DNA of 57,726 nucleotides, from assembly GCF_000003605.2 (NCBI RefSeq), contig NW_003158757.1:48005-105730 (forward strand), written 5' to 3'. Numbering within the stretch: the first letter of the stretch is position 1; each line of letters starts with the position of its first letter. A program made the position numbers and the translations under genes. Positions 38,450 to 52,022 of the stretch are shown here, one piece after another. The notes beneath the pieces are model-generated. The model did no database searches and was not told where the DNA came from. It was given only the letters and a program-made list of their open reading frames with translations. The stretch comes from Saccoglossus kowalevskii (lineage: Eukaryota > Hemichordata > Enteropneusta > Harrimaniidae).

Positions 38450-40650
38450 TCTCTGCTCTAGGGGGTATGATAGGACCATATACTCTCTGCTCTAGGGAAT
38501 ATGATAGGACCATATACTCTCTGCTCTAGGGGATATGATAGAACCATATACTCTCTGCTCTAGGAGATATGATAGGGCCATATACTCTCTGCTCTAGGGA
38601 ATATGATAGAACCATATACTCTCTGCTCTAGGGGATATGATAGAACCATATACTCTCTGCTCTAGGGAATATGATAGGACCATATACTCTCTGCTCTAGG
38701 GGATATGATAGGACCATATACTCTCTGCTCTAGGGGATATGATAGGACCATATACTCTCTGCTCTAGGGAATATGATAGGACCATATACTCTCTGCTCTA
38801 GGGGATATGATAGGACCATATACTCTCTGCTCTAGGGGATATGATAGAACCATATACTCTCTCCTCTAGGGAATATGATAGGACCATATACTCTCTGCTC
38901 TAGGGAATATGATAGAACCATATACTCTCTCCTCGAGGGAATATGATAGGACCATATACTCTCTGCTCTAGGGAATATGATAGAACCATATACTCTCTCC
39001 TCTAGGGAATATGATAGGACCATATACTCTCTGCTCTAGGGAATATGATAGAACCATATACTCTCTCCTCTAGGGAATATGATAGGACCATATACTCTCT
39101 GCTCTAGAAAATATGATAGGACCATATACTCTCTGCTCTAGGGAATATGATAGAACCATATACTCTCTGCTCTAGGGGATATGATAGAACCGTATACTCT
39201 CTCCTCTAGGGAATATGATAGGACCATATACTCTCTGCTCTAGGGAATATGATAGAACCATATACTCTCTCCTCTAGGGAATATGATAGGACCATATACT
39301 CTCTGCTCTAGGGGATATGATAGGACCATATACTCTGTTCTCTAGCGAATATGATAGGACCATATACTCTCTGCTCTAGGGAATATGATAGAACCATATA
39401 CTCTCTCCACTAGGGAATATGATAGAATCATATACTCTCTCCTCTAGGGAATATGATAGGACCATATACTCTCTGCTCTAGGGAATATGATAGAACCATA
39501 TACTCTCTTCTCTAGGGAATATGATAGGACCATATACTCTCTGCTCTAGGGGATATGATAGAACCGTATACTCTCTCCTCTAGGGAATATGATAGGACCA
39601 TATACTCTCTGCTCTAGGGAATATGATAGAACCATATACTCTCTCCTCTAGGGAATATGATAGGACCATATACTCTCTGCTCTTGGGGATATGATAGGAC
39701 CATATACTCTCTGCTCTAGGGAATATGATAGGACCATATACTCTCTGCTCTAGGGAATATGATAGAACCATATACTCTCTCCTCTAGGGAATATGATAGG
39801 ACCATATACTCTCTGCTCTAGGAGATATGATAGGGCCATATACTCTCTGCTCTAGGGAATATGATAGAACCATATACTCTCTCCTCTAGGGAATATGATA
39901 GGACCATATACTCTCTGCTCTAGGGAATATGATAGAACCATATACTCTCTCCTCTAGGGAATATGATAGAACCATATACTCTTTCCTCTAGGGAATATGA
40001 TAGGACCATATACTCTCTGCTCTAGGAGATATGATAGGGCCATATACTCTCTGCTCTAGGGAATATGATAGAACCATATACTCTCTCCTCTAGGGAATAT
40101 GATAGGACCATATACTCTCTCCTCTAGGGAATATGATAGGACCATATACTCTCTGCTCTAGGGAATATGATAGGACCATATACTCTCTCCTCTAGGGAAT
40201 ATGATAGGACCATATACTCTCTGCTCTAGGGAATATGATAGGACCATATACTCTCTGCTCTAGGGAATATGATAGAACCATATACTCTCTGCTCTAGGGA
40301 ATATGATAGAACCGTATACTCTCTCCTCTAGGGAATATGATAGGACCATATACTCTCTGCTCTAGGGGATATGATAGAACTGTATACTCTCTCCTCTAGG
40401 GAATATGATAGGACCATATACTCTCTGCTCTAGGGAATATGATAGAACCATATACTCTCTCCTCTAGGGAATATGATAGGACCATATACTCTCTGCTCTA
40501 GGGGATATGATAGAACCATATAGTCTCTGCTCTAGGGAATATGATAGGACCATATACTCTCTGCTCTATGATATATGATAGGACCATATACTCTCTGCTC
40601 TAGGGAATATGATAGGACCATATACTCTCTTCTCTAGGGAATATGATAGG
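38450..40650. repeat. Segment copy A3 (longest member of family A)
   Basis: This block shares +13,968 with 24.49-25.68 kb and +26,102 with 13.2-13.9 kb. Its right part matches 14.76-15.5 kb at +25,149 (CTTTCC variant 14831/39980; ATAGTCTC variant 15371/40520). Different parts of the same block match different sources, so it behaves as a composite. Confidence 0.8.
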
Positions 40651-41210
40651 ACCATATACTCTCTGCTCTAGGGAATATGATAGAACCATATACTCTCTTC
40701 TCTAGGGAATATGATAGGACCATATACTCTCTGCTCTAGGGAATATGATAGAACCATATACTCTCTGCTCTAGGGAATATGATAGGACCATATACTCTCT
40801 GCTCTAGGAGATATGATAGGCCCATATACTCTCTGCTCTAGGGAATATGATAGAACCATATACTCTCTGCTCTAGGGGATATGATAGAACCATATACTCT
40901 CTGCTCTAGGGAATATGATAGGACCATATACTCTCTGCTCTAGGGGATATGATAGGACCATATACTCTCTGCTCTAGGGGGTATGATAGGACCATATACT
41001 CTCTGCTCTAGGGAATATGATAGGACCATATACTCTCTGCTCTAGGGGATATGATAGAACCATATACTCTCTGCTCTAGGAGATATGATAGGGCCATATA
41101 CTCTCTGCTCTAGGGAATATGATAGGACCATATACTCTCTGCTCTAGGGGATATGATAGAACCCATATACTCTCTGCTCTAGGGAATATGATAGAACCAT
41201 ATACTCTCTG

Positions 41211-44000
41211 TTCTAGGGAATATGATAGAACCATATACTCTCTTCTCTAGGGAATATGATAGGACCATATACTCTCTGCTCTAGGGAATATGATAGAACC
41301 ATATACTCTCTTCTCTAGGGAATATGATAGAACCATATACTCTCTGCTCTAGGGAATATGATATAACCATATACTCTCTTCTCTAGGGAATATGATAGAA
41401 CCATATACTCTCTGCTCTAGGGAATATGATAGGACCATATACTCTCTGCTCTAGGAAATATGATAGGACCATATACTCTCTGCTCTAGGGAATATGATAG
41501 AACCATATACTCTCTGCTCTAGGGAATATGATATAACCATATACTCTCTTCTCTAGGGAATATGATAGAACCATATACTCTCTGCTCTAGGGAATATGAT
41601 AGGACCATATACTCTCTGCTCTAGGGAATATGATAGGAACATATACTCTCTGCTCTAGGGAATATGATAGAACCATATACTCTCTGCTCTAGGGAATATG
41701 ATAGGACCATATATTCTCTGCTCTAGGGAATATGATAGGACCATATACTCTCTGCTCTAGGGAATATGATAGGACCATATACTCTCTTCTCTAGGGAATA
41801 TGATAGAACCATATACTCTCTGCTCTAGGGAATATGATAGAACCATATACTCGCTGCTCTAGGGGATATGATAGAACCATATACTCTCTGCTCTAGGGGA
41901 TATGATAGGACCATATACTCTCTGCTCTAGGGAATATGATAGAACCATATACTCTCTGCTCTATGATATATGATAGGACCATATACTCTCTGCTCTAGGG
42001 GATATGATAGGACCATATACTCTCTGCTCTAGGGAATATGATAGGACCATATACTCTCTGCTCTAGGGGATATGATAGGACCATATACTCTCTCCTCTAG
42101 GGAATATGATAGGACCATATACTCTCTGCTCTAGGGAATATGATAGAACCATATACTCTCTGCTCTAGGGAATATGATAGGACCATATACTCTCTGCTCT
42201 AGGGAATATGATAGGACCATATACTCTCATATAGGATATATGATAGAACCATATACTCTCTTCTCTAGGGAATATGATAGAACCATATACTCTCTGCTCT
42301 AGGGAATATGATAGAACCATATACTCTCTGCTCTAGGGAATATGATAGGACCATATACTCTCTGCTCTAGGGAATATTATAGGACCATATACTCTCTGCT
42401 CTATGATATATGATAGGACCATATACTCTCTGTTCTAGGGAATATGATAGAACCATATACTCTCTTCTCTAGGGAATATGATAGGACCATATACTCTCTG
42501 CTCTAGGGAATATGATAGAACCATATACTCTCTTCTCTAGGGAATATGATAGAACCATATACTCTCTGCTCTAGGGAATATGATATAACCATATACTCTC
42601 TTCTCTAGGGAATATGATAGAACCATATACTCTCTGCTCTAGGGAATATGATAGGACCATATACTCTCTGCTCTAGGGAATGTGATAGGACCATATACTC
42701 TCTGCTCTAGGGAATATGATAGGACCATATACTCTCTTCTCTAGGGAATATGATAGAACCATATACTCTCTGCTCTAGGGAATATGATAGAATCATATAC
42801 TCGCTGCTCTAGGGGATATGATAGAACCATATACTCGCTGCTCTAGGGGATATGATAGAACCATATACTCTCTGCTCTAGGGGATATGATAGGACCATAT
42901 ACTCTCTGCTCTAGGGAATATGATAGAACCATATACTCTCTGCTCTATGATATATGATAGGACCATATACTCTCTGCTCTAGGGGATATGATAGGACCAT
43001 ATACTCTCTGCTCTAGGGAATATGATAGGACCATATACTCTCTGCTCTAGGGGATATGATAGGACCATATACTCTCTCCTCTAGGGAATATGATAGGACC
43101 ATATACTCTCTGCTCTAGGGAATATGATAGAACCATATACTCTCATATAGGATATATGATAGAACCATATACTCTCTGCTCTAGGGAATATGATAGGACC
43201 ATATACACTCTGCTCTAGGAGATATGATAGGACCATATACTCTCTGCTCTAGGGGAATATGATAGAACCATATACTCTTTGCTCTAGGGGATATTATAGG
43301 ATCCTACACTCTTTGCTCTAGGGGATATGATAGGACCATATACTCTCTCCTCTAGGGAATATGATAGGACCATATACTCTCTGCTCTAGGGAATATGATA
43401 GGACCATATACTCTCTGCTCTAGGGAATATGATAGGACCATATACTCTCTGCTCTAGGGAATATGATAGGACCATATACTCTCATATAGGATATATGATA
43501 GAACCATATACTCTCTGCTCTTGGGAATATGATAGGACCATATACACTCTGCTCTAGGAGATATGATAGGACCATATACTCTCTGCTCTAGGGGAATATG
43601 ATAGAACCATATACTCTTTGCTCTAGGGGATATTATAGGATCCTACACTCTTTCCTCTAGGGGATATGATAGGACCATATACTCTCTCCTCTAGGGAATA
43701 TGATAGGACCATATACTCTCTGCTCTAGGGAATATGATAGGACCATATACTCTCTGCTCTAGGGGATATGATAGGACCATATACTCTCTGCTCTAGGGAA
43801 TATGATAGAACCATATACTCTCTGCTCTAGGGAATATGACAGGACCATATACTCTCTGCTCTAGGGAATATGATAGGACCATATACTCTCATATAGGATA
43901 TATGATAGAACCATATACTCTCTGCTCTAGGGTATATGATAGGACCATATACTCTCTGTTCTAGGGGATATGATAGGACCATATACTCTCTGCTCTAGGG
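41211..44000. repeat. Segment copy E1 (partner about 45454-48010)
   Basis: Left part markers are 4,243 bp from their partners: TTCTAGGG 41211/45454, ATATAACC 41361/45604, CTAGGAAATA 41451/45694, ATATTCTCTG 41711/45954, CTATGATATA 41961/46204. Right part markers are 4,209 bp apart: ATAGGATATA 42231/46440, the TGTGATAGG variant 42681/46890, ATACTCGCTG 42831/47040, ATTATAGG 43291/47500. The 34-bp change is one extra monomer in this copy between 42.1 and 42.23 kb. Confidence 0.93.
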
Positions 44001-44149
44001 GATATGATAGGACCATATACTCTCTGCTCTAGGGAATATGATAGAACCCATATACTCTCTGCTCTAGGGAATATGACAGGACCATATACTCTCTGCTCTA
44101 GGGAATATGATAGGACCATATACTCTCATATAGGATATATGATAGAACC

Positions 44150-44645
44150 ATATACTCTCTGCTCTAGGGGATATGATAGGACCATATACTCTCTGCTCTA
44201 GGGAATATGATAGGACCATATACTCTCTGCTCTAGGGGATATGATAGGACCATATACTCTCTCCACTAGGGAATATGATAGGACCATATACTCTCTGCTC
44301 CTGGTAATATGATAGGACCATATACTCTTTTCTCTAGGATATATGATAGTACTATATACTCTATTCTCTAGACTATATGATAGGACCATATACTCTCTGC
44401 TCTAGGGAATATGATAAGACCAGATACTCTCTGCTCTAGGGAATATGATAGGACCATATACTCTCTGCTTTAGGGAATATGATAGGACCATATACTTTCT
44501 TCTCTCTGATATATGATAGGACCATATACTCTCTGCTCTAGGGGATATGATAGAACCATATACTCTCTGCTCTAGGGGATATGATAGGACCATATACTCT
44601 CTGCTCTAGGGAATATGATAGAACCATATACTCTCTTCTCTAGGG
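44150..44645. repeat. Segment copy F2 (partner of 37360-37850)
   Basis: The same series of unusual units as F1 at +6,793 bp. It is followed by a TCTCT-rich stretch (44.6-46.1 kb) in which the ATAACC variant recurs every few monomers. Confidence 0.9.
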
Positions 44646-45453
44646 AATATGATAGAACCATATACTCTCTGCTCCAGGGAATATGATAGAACCATATACT
44701 CTCTGCTCTAGGGAATATGATAGAACCATATACTTTCTTCTCTAGGGAATATGATAGAACCATATACTCTCTACTCTAGGGAATATGATAGAACCATATA
44801 CTCTCTTCTCTAGGGAATATGATAGAACCATATACTCTCTGCTCTAGGGAATATGATAGGACCATATACTCTCTGCTCTAGGGAATATGATAGAACCATA
44901 TACTCTCTTCTCTAGGGAATATGATAGAACCATATACTCTCTGTTCTAGGGAATATGATAGAACCATATACTCTCTTCTCTAGGGAATATGATAGGACCA
45001 TATACTCTCTGCTCTAGGGAATATGATAGAACCATATACTCTCTTCTCTAGGGAATATGATAGAACCATATACTCTCTGCTCTAGGGAATATGATATAAC
45101 CATATACTCTCTTCTCTAGGGAATATGATAGAACCATATACTCTCTGCTCTAGGGAATATGATAGGACCATATACTCTCTGCTCTAGGGAATATGATAGA
45201 ACCATATACTCTCTTCTCTAGGGAATATGATAGAACCATATACTCTCTGCTCTAGGGAATATGATATAACCATATACTCTCTTCTCTAGGGAATATGATA
45301 GAACCATATACTCTCTGCTCTAGGGAATATGATAGGACCATATACTCTCTGCTCTAGGGAATATGATAGGACCATATACTCTCTGCTCTAGGGAATATGA
45401 TAGAACCATATACTCTCTGCTCTAGGGAATATGATAGAACCATATACTCTCTG

Positions 45454-48010
45454 TTCTAGGGAATATGATAGAACCATATACTCTCTTCTCTAGGGAATAT
45501 GATAGGACCATATACTCTCTGCTCTAGGGAATATGATAGAACCATATACTCTCTTCTCTAGGGAATATGATAGAACCATATACTCTCTGCTCTAGGGAAT
45601 ATGATATAACCATATACTCTCTTCTCTAGGGAATATGATAGAACCATATACTCTCTGCTCTAGGGAATATGATAGGACCATATACTCTCTGCTCTAGGAA
45701 ATATGATAGGACCATATACTCTCTGCTCTAGGGAATATGATAGAACCATATACTCTCTGCTCTAGGGAATATGATGTAACCATATACTCTCTTCTCTAGG
45801 GAATATGATAGAACCATATACTCTCTGCTCTAGGGAATATGATAGGACCATATACTCTCTGCTCTAGGGAATATGATAGGAACATATACTCTCTGCTCTA
45901 GGGAATATGATAGAACCATATACTCTCTGCTCTAGGGAATATGATAGGACCATATATTCTCTGCTCTAGGGAATATGATAGGACCATATACTCTCTGCTC
46001 TAGGGAATATGATAGGACCATATACTCTCTTCTCTAGGGAATATGATAGAACCATATACTCTCTGCTCTAGGGAATATGATAGAACCATATACTCGCTGC
46101 TCTAGGGGATATGATAGAACCATATACTCTCTGCTCTAGGGGATATGATAGGACCATATACTCTCTGCTCTAGGGAATATGATAGAACCATATACTCTCT
46201 GCTCTATGATATATGATAGGACCATATACTCTCTGCTCTAGGGGATATGATAGGACCATATACTCTCTGCTCTAGGGAATATGATAGGACCATATACTCT
46301 CTGCTCTAGGGGATATGATAGGACCATATACTCTCTCCTCTAGGGAATATGATAGGACCATATACTCTCTGCTCTAGGGAATATGATAGAACCATATACT
46401 CTCTGCTCTAGGGAATATGATAGGACCATATACTCTCATATAGGATATATGATAGAACCATATACTCTCTTCTCTAGGGAATATGATAGAACCATATACT
46501 CTCTGCTCTAGGGAATATGATAGAACCATATACTCTCTGCTCTAGGGAATATGATAGGACCATATACTCTCTGCTCTAGGGAATATGATAGGACCATATA
46601 CTCTCTGCTCTATGATATATGATAGGACAATATACTCTCTGTTCTAGGGAATATGATAGAACCATATACTCTCTTCTCTAGGGAATATGATAGGACCATA
46701 TACTCTCTGCTCTAGGGAATATGATAGAACCATATACTCTCTTCTCTAGGGAATATGATAGAACCATATACTCTCTGCTCTAGGGAATATGATATAACCA
46801 TATACTCTCTTCTCTAGGGAATATGATAGAACCATATACTCTCTGCTCTAGGGAATATGATAGGACCATATACTCTCTGCTCTAGGGAATGTGATAGGAC
46901 CATATACTCTCTGCTCTAGGGAATATGATAGGACCATATACTCTCTTCTCTAGGGAATATGATAGAACCATATACTCTCTGCTCTAGGGAATATGATAGA
47001 ACCATATACTCGCTGCTCTAGGGGATATGATAGAACCATATACTCGCTGTTCTAGGGGATATGATAGAACCATATACTCTCTGCTCTAGGGGATATGATA
47101 GGACCATATACTCTCTGCTCTAGGGAATATGATAGAACCATATACTCTCTGCTCTATGATATATGATAGGACCATATACTCTCTGCTCTAGGGGATATGA
47201 TAGGACCATATACTCTCTGCTCTAGGGAATATGATAGGACCATATACTCTCTGCTCTAGGGGATATGATAGGACCATATACTCTCTCCTCTAGGGAATAT
47301 GATAGGACCATATACTCTCTGCTCTAGGGAATATGATAGAACCATATACTCTCATATAGGATATATGATAGAACCATATACTCTCTGCTCTAGGGAATAT
47401 GATAGGACCATATACACTCTGCTCTAGGAGATATGATAGGACCATATACTCTCTGCTCTAGGGGAATATGATAGAACCATATACTCTTTGCTCTAGGGGA
47501 TATTATAGGATCCTACACTCTTTGCTCTAGGGGATATGATAGGACCATATACTCTCTCCTCTAGGGAATATGATAGGACCATATACTCTCTGCTCTAGGG
47601 AATATGATAGGACCATATACTCTCTGCTCTAGGGAATATGATAGGACCATATACTCTCTGCTCTAGGGAATATGATAGGACCATATACTCTCATATAGGA
47701 TATATGATAGAACCATATACTCTCTCCTCTTGGGAATATGATAGGACCATATACTCTCTGCTCTAGGGAATATGATAGGACCATATACTCTCTGCTCTAG
47801 GGAATATGATAGGACCATATACTCTCTGCTCTAGGGAATATGATAGAACCATATACTCTCTGCTCTAGGGAATATGACAGGACCATATACTCTCTGCTCT
47901 AGGGAATATGATAGGACCATATACTCTCATATAGGATATATGATAGAACCATATACTCTCTGCTCTAGGGTATATGATAGGACCATATACTCTCTGCTCT
48001 AGGGGATATG
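45454..48010. repeat. Segment copy E2
   Basis: Partner of 41211-44000. Besides lacking the one extra monomer it also lacks the second ATTATAGGATCC cassette present at 43.48-43.65 kb. This is a clean example of loss or gain of whole monomers and of one whole cassette between otherwise matching copies. Confidence 0.9.
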
Positions 48011-49229
48011 ATAGGACCATATACTCTCTGCTCTAGGGGATATGATAGGACCATATACTCTCTGCTCTAGGGAATATGATAGGACCATATACTCTCTGCT
48101 CTAGGGAATATGATAGAACCATATACTCTCTGCTCTAGGGAATATGATAGAACCATATACTCTCTGCTCTAGGGAATATGATAGGACCATATACTCTCTG
48201 CTCTAGGGAATATGATAGGACCATATACTCTCTGCTCTAGAGGATATGATAGGACCATATACTCTCTGCTCTAGGGAATATGATAGGACCATATACTCTC
48301 TTCTCTAGGGGATATGATAGGACCATATACTCTCTGCTCTAGGGGATATGATAGGACCATATACTCTCTGCTCTAGGGGATATGATAGGACCATAAACTC
48401 TCTGCTCTAGGGAATATGATAGGACCATATACTCTCTGCTCAAGGGTATATGATAGAACCATATACTCTCTGCTCTAGGGAATATGATAGGACCATATAC
48501 TCTCTGCTCTAGGGAATATGATAGGACCATATACTCTCTGCTCTAGGGAATATGATAGGACCATATACTCTCTCCTCTAGGGAATATGATAGGACCATAT
48601 ACTCTCTGCTCTAGGGAATATGATAGGACCATATACTCTCATATAGGATATATGATAGAACCATATACTCTCTGCTCTAGGGAATATGATAGGACCATAT
48701 ACACTCTGCTCTAGGAGATACGATAGGACCATATACTCTCTGCTCTAGGGGAATATGATAGAACCATATACTCTTTGCTCTAGAGGATATGATAGGACCA
48801 TATACACTCTGCTCTAGGAGATACGATAGGACCATATACTCTCTGCTCTAGGGGAATATGATAGAACCATATACTCTTTGCTCTAGGGGATATGATAGGA
48901 TCCTACACTCTTTGCTCTAATGGATATGATAGGACCATATACTCTCTGCTCTAGGGAATATGATAGGACCATATACTCTCTGCTCTAGGGAATATGATAG
49001 GACCATATACTCTCTGCTCTAGGGAAATATGATAGAACCATATACTCTCTGCTCTAGGGAATATGATAGAACCATATACTCTCTCCTCTAGAGAATATGA
49101 TAGGACCATATACTCTCTGCTCTAGGGGATATGATAGAACTGTATACTCTCTCCTCTAGGGAATATGATAGTACCATATACTCTCTGCTCTAGGGAATAT
49201 GATAGAACCATATACTCTCTCCTCTAGGG

Positions 49230-50850
49230 GATATGATAGAACCATATACTCTCTCCTCTAGGGAATATGATAGGACCATATACTCTCTGCTCTAGGGAAT
49301 ATGATAGAACCATATACTCTCTCCTCTAGGGAATATGATAGGACCATATACTCTCTGCTCTAGGGAATATGATAGAACCATATACTCTCTCCTCTAGGGA
49401 ATATGATAGGACCATATACTCTCTGCTCTAGGGAATATGATAGAACCATATACTCTCTCCTCTAGGGAATATGATAGGACCATATACTCTCTGCTCTAGG
49501 GAATATGATAGGACCATATACTCTCTGCTCTAGGGAATATGATAGAACCATATACTCTCTGCTCTAGGGGATATGATAGAACCGTATACTCTCTCCTCTA
49601 GGGAATATGATAGGACCATATACTCTCTGCTCTAGGGAATATGATAGAACCATATACTCTCTCCTCTAGGGAATATGATAGGACCATATACTCTCTGCTC
49701 TAGGGGATATGATAGGACCATATACTCTGTTCTCTAGCGAATATGATAGGACCATATACTCTCTGCTCTAGGGAATATGATAGAACCATATACTCTCTCC
49801 ACTAGGGAATATGATAGAATCATATACTCTCTCCTCTAGGGAATATGATAGGACCATATACTCTCTGCTCTAGGGAATATGATAGAACCATATACTCTCT
49901 TCTCTAGGGAATATGATAGGACCATATACTCTCTGCTCTAGGGGATATGATAGAACCGTATACTCTCTCCTCTAGGGAATATGATAGGACCATATACTCT
50001 CTGCTCTAGGGAATATGATAGAACCATATACTCTCTCCTCTAGGGAATATGATAGGACCATATACTCTCTGCTCTTGGGGATATGATAGGACCATATACT
50101 CTCTGCTCTAGGGAATATGATAGGACCATATACTCTCTGCTCTAGGGAATATGATAGAACCATATACTCTCTCCTCTAGGGAATATGATAGGACCATATA
50201 CTCTCTGCTCTAGGAGATATGATAGGGCCATATACTCTCTGCTCTAGGGAATATGATAGAACCATATACTCTCTCCTCTAGGGAATATGATAGGACCATA
50301 TACTCTCTGCTCTAGGGAATATGATAGAACCATATACTCTCTCCTCTAGGGAATATGATAGAACCATATACTCTTTCCTCTAGGGAATATGATAGGACCA
50401 TATACTCTCTGCTCTAGGAGATATGATAGGGCCATATACTCTCTGCTCTAGGGAATATGATAGAACCATATACTCTCTCCTCTAGGGAATATGATAGGAC
50501 CATATACTCTCTCCTCTAGGGAATATGATAGGACCATATACTCTCTGCTCTAGGGAATATGACAGGACCATATACTCTCTCCTCTAGGGAATATGATAGG
50601 ACCATATACTCTCTGCTCTAGGGAATATGATAGGACCATATACTCTCTGCTCTAGGGAATATGATAGAACCATATACTCTCTGCTCTAGGGAATATGATA
50701 GAACCGTATACTCTCTCCTCTAGGGAATATGATAGGACCATATACTCTCTGCTCTAGGGGATATGATAGAACTGTATACTCTCTCCTCTAGGGAATATGA
50801 TAGTACCATATACTCTCTGCTCTAGGGAATATGATAGAACCATATACTCT
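49230..50850. repeat. Segment copy A4
   Basis: Begins with the 68-bp dimers, then the CTCTGTTCTCTAGCG marker at 49725, CCACTAGGG, GATAGAATC, GCTCTTGGGG and AGGAGATATGATAGGGCC in the same order as A1-A3. Private changes such as GATAGTACC near 50.81 kb distinguish it. Confidence 0.8.
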
Positions 50851-50857
50851 CTCCTCT

Positions 50858-52022
50858 AGGGGATATGATAGAACCGTATACTCTCTCCTCTAGGGAATAT
50901 GATAGGACCATATACTCTCTGCTCTAGGGAATATGATAGAACCATATACTCTCTCCTCTAGGGAATATGATAGGACCATATACTCTCTGCTCTAGGGAAT
51001 ATGATAGGACCATATACTCTCTGCTCTAGGGAATATGATAGAACCATATACTCTCTCCTCTAGGGAATATGATAGGACCATATACTCTCTGCTCTAGGGA
51101 ATATGATAGAACCATATACTCTCTCTTCTAGGGAATATGATAGGACCATATACTCTCTGCTCTAGGGAATATGATAGGACCATATACTCTCTTCTCTAGG
51201 GAATATGATAGGACCATATACTCTCTTCTCTAGGGAATATGATAGGGCCATATACACTCTGCTCTAGGGAATATCATAGGACCATATACTCTCTGCTCTA
51301 GGGAATATGATAGAACCATATACTCTCTGCTCTAGGGAATATGATAGGACCATATACTCTCTGCTCTAGGGAATATGATAGAACCATATACTCTCTTCTC
51401 TAGGGAATATGATAGGACCATATACTCTCTGCTCTAGGGGATATGATAGGACCATATACTCTCTGCTCTAGGGAATAAGATAGGACCATATACTCTCTCC
51501 TCTAGGGAATATGATAGGACCATATACTCTCTGCTCTAGGGAATATGATAGAACCATATACTCTCTTCTCTAGGGAATATGATAGGGCCATATACACTCT
51601 GCTCTAGGGAATATCATAGGACCATATACTCTCTGCTCTAGGGAATATGATAGAACCATATACTCTCTGCTCTAGGGAATATGATAGAACCATATACTCT
51701 CTGCTCTAGGGAATATGATAGGGCCATATACACTCTGCTCCAGGGAATATGATAGGGCCATATACACTCTGCTCTAGGGAATATCATAGGACCATATACT
51801 CTCTGCTCTAGGGAATATGATAGGACCATATACTCTCTGCTCAAGGGAATATGATAGGACCATATACTCTCTGCTCTAGGGAATATGATAGAACCATATA
51901 CTCTCTTCTCTAGGGAATATGATAGAACCATATACTCTCATATAGGATATATGATAGAACCATATACTCTCTGCTCTAGGGAATATGATAGAACCATATA
52001 CTCTCTGCTCTAGGGAATATGA
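50858..52022. repeat. Segment copy D2, about 1.16 kb
   Basis: Nearly identical to 20411-21575 at a distance of 30,447 bp. Both ends of the match are abrupt: the sequence changes to a different series of monomer variants within one unit. Such sharp ends suggest conversion or break-induced copying as much as classical unequal exchange. Confidence 0.92.
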
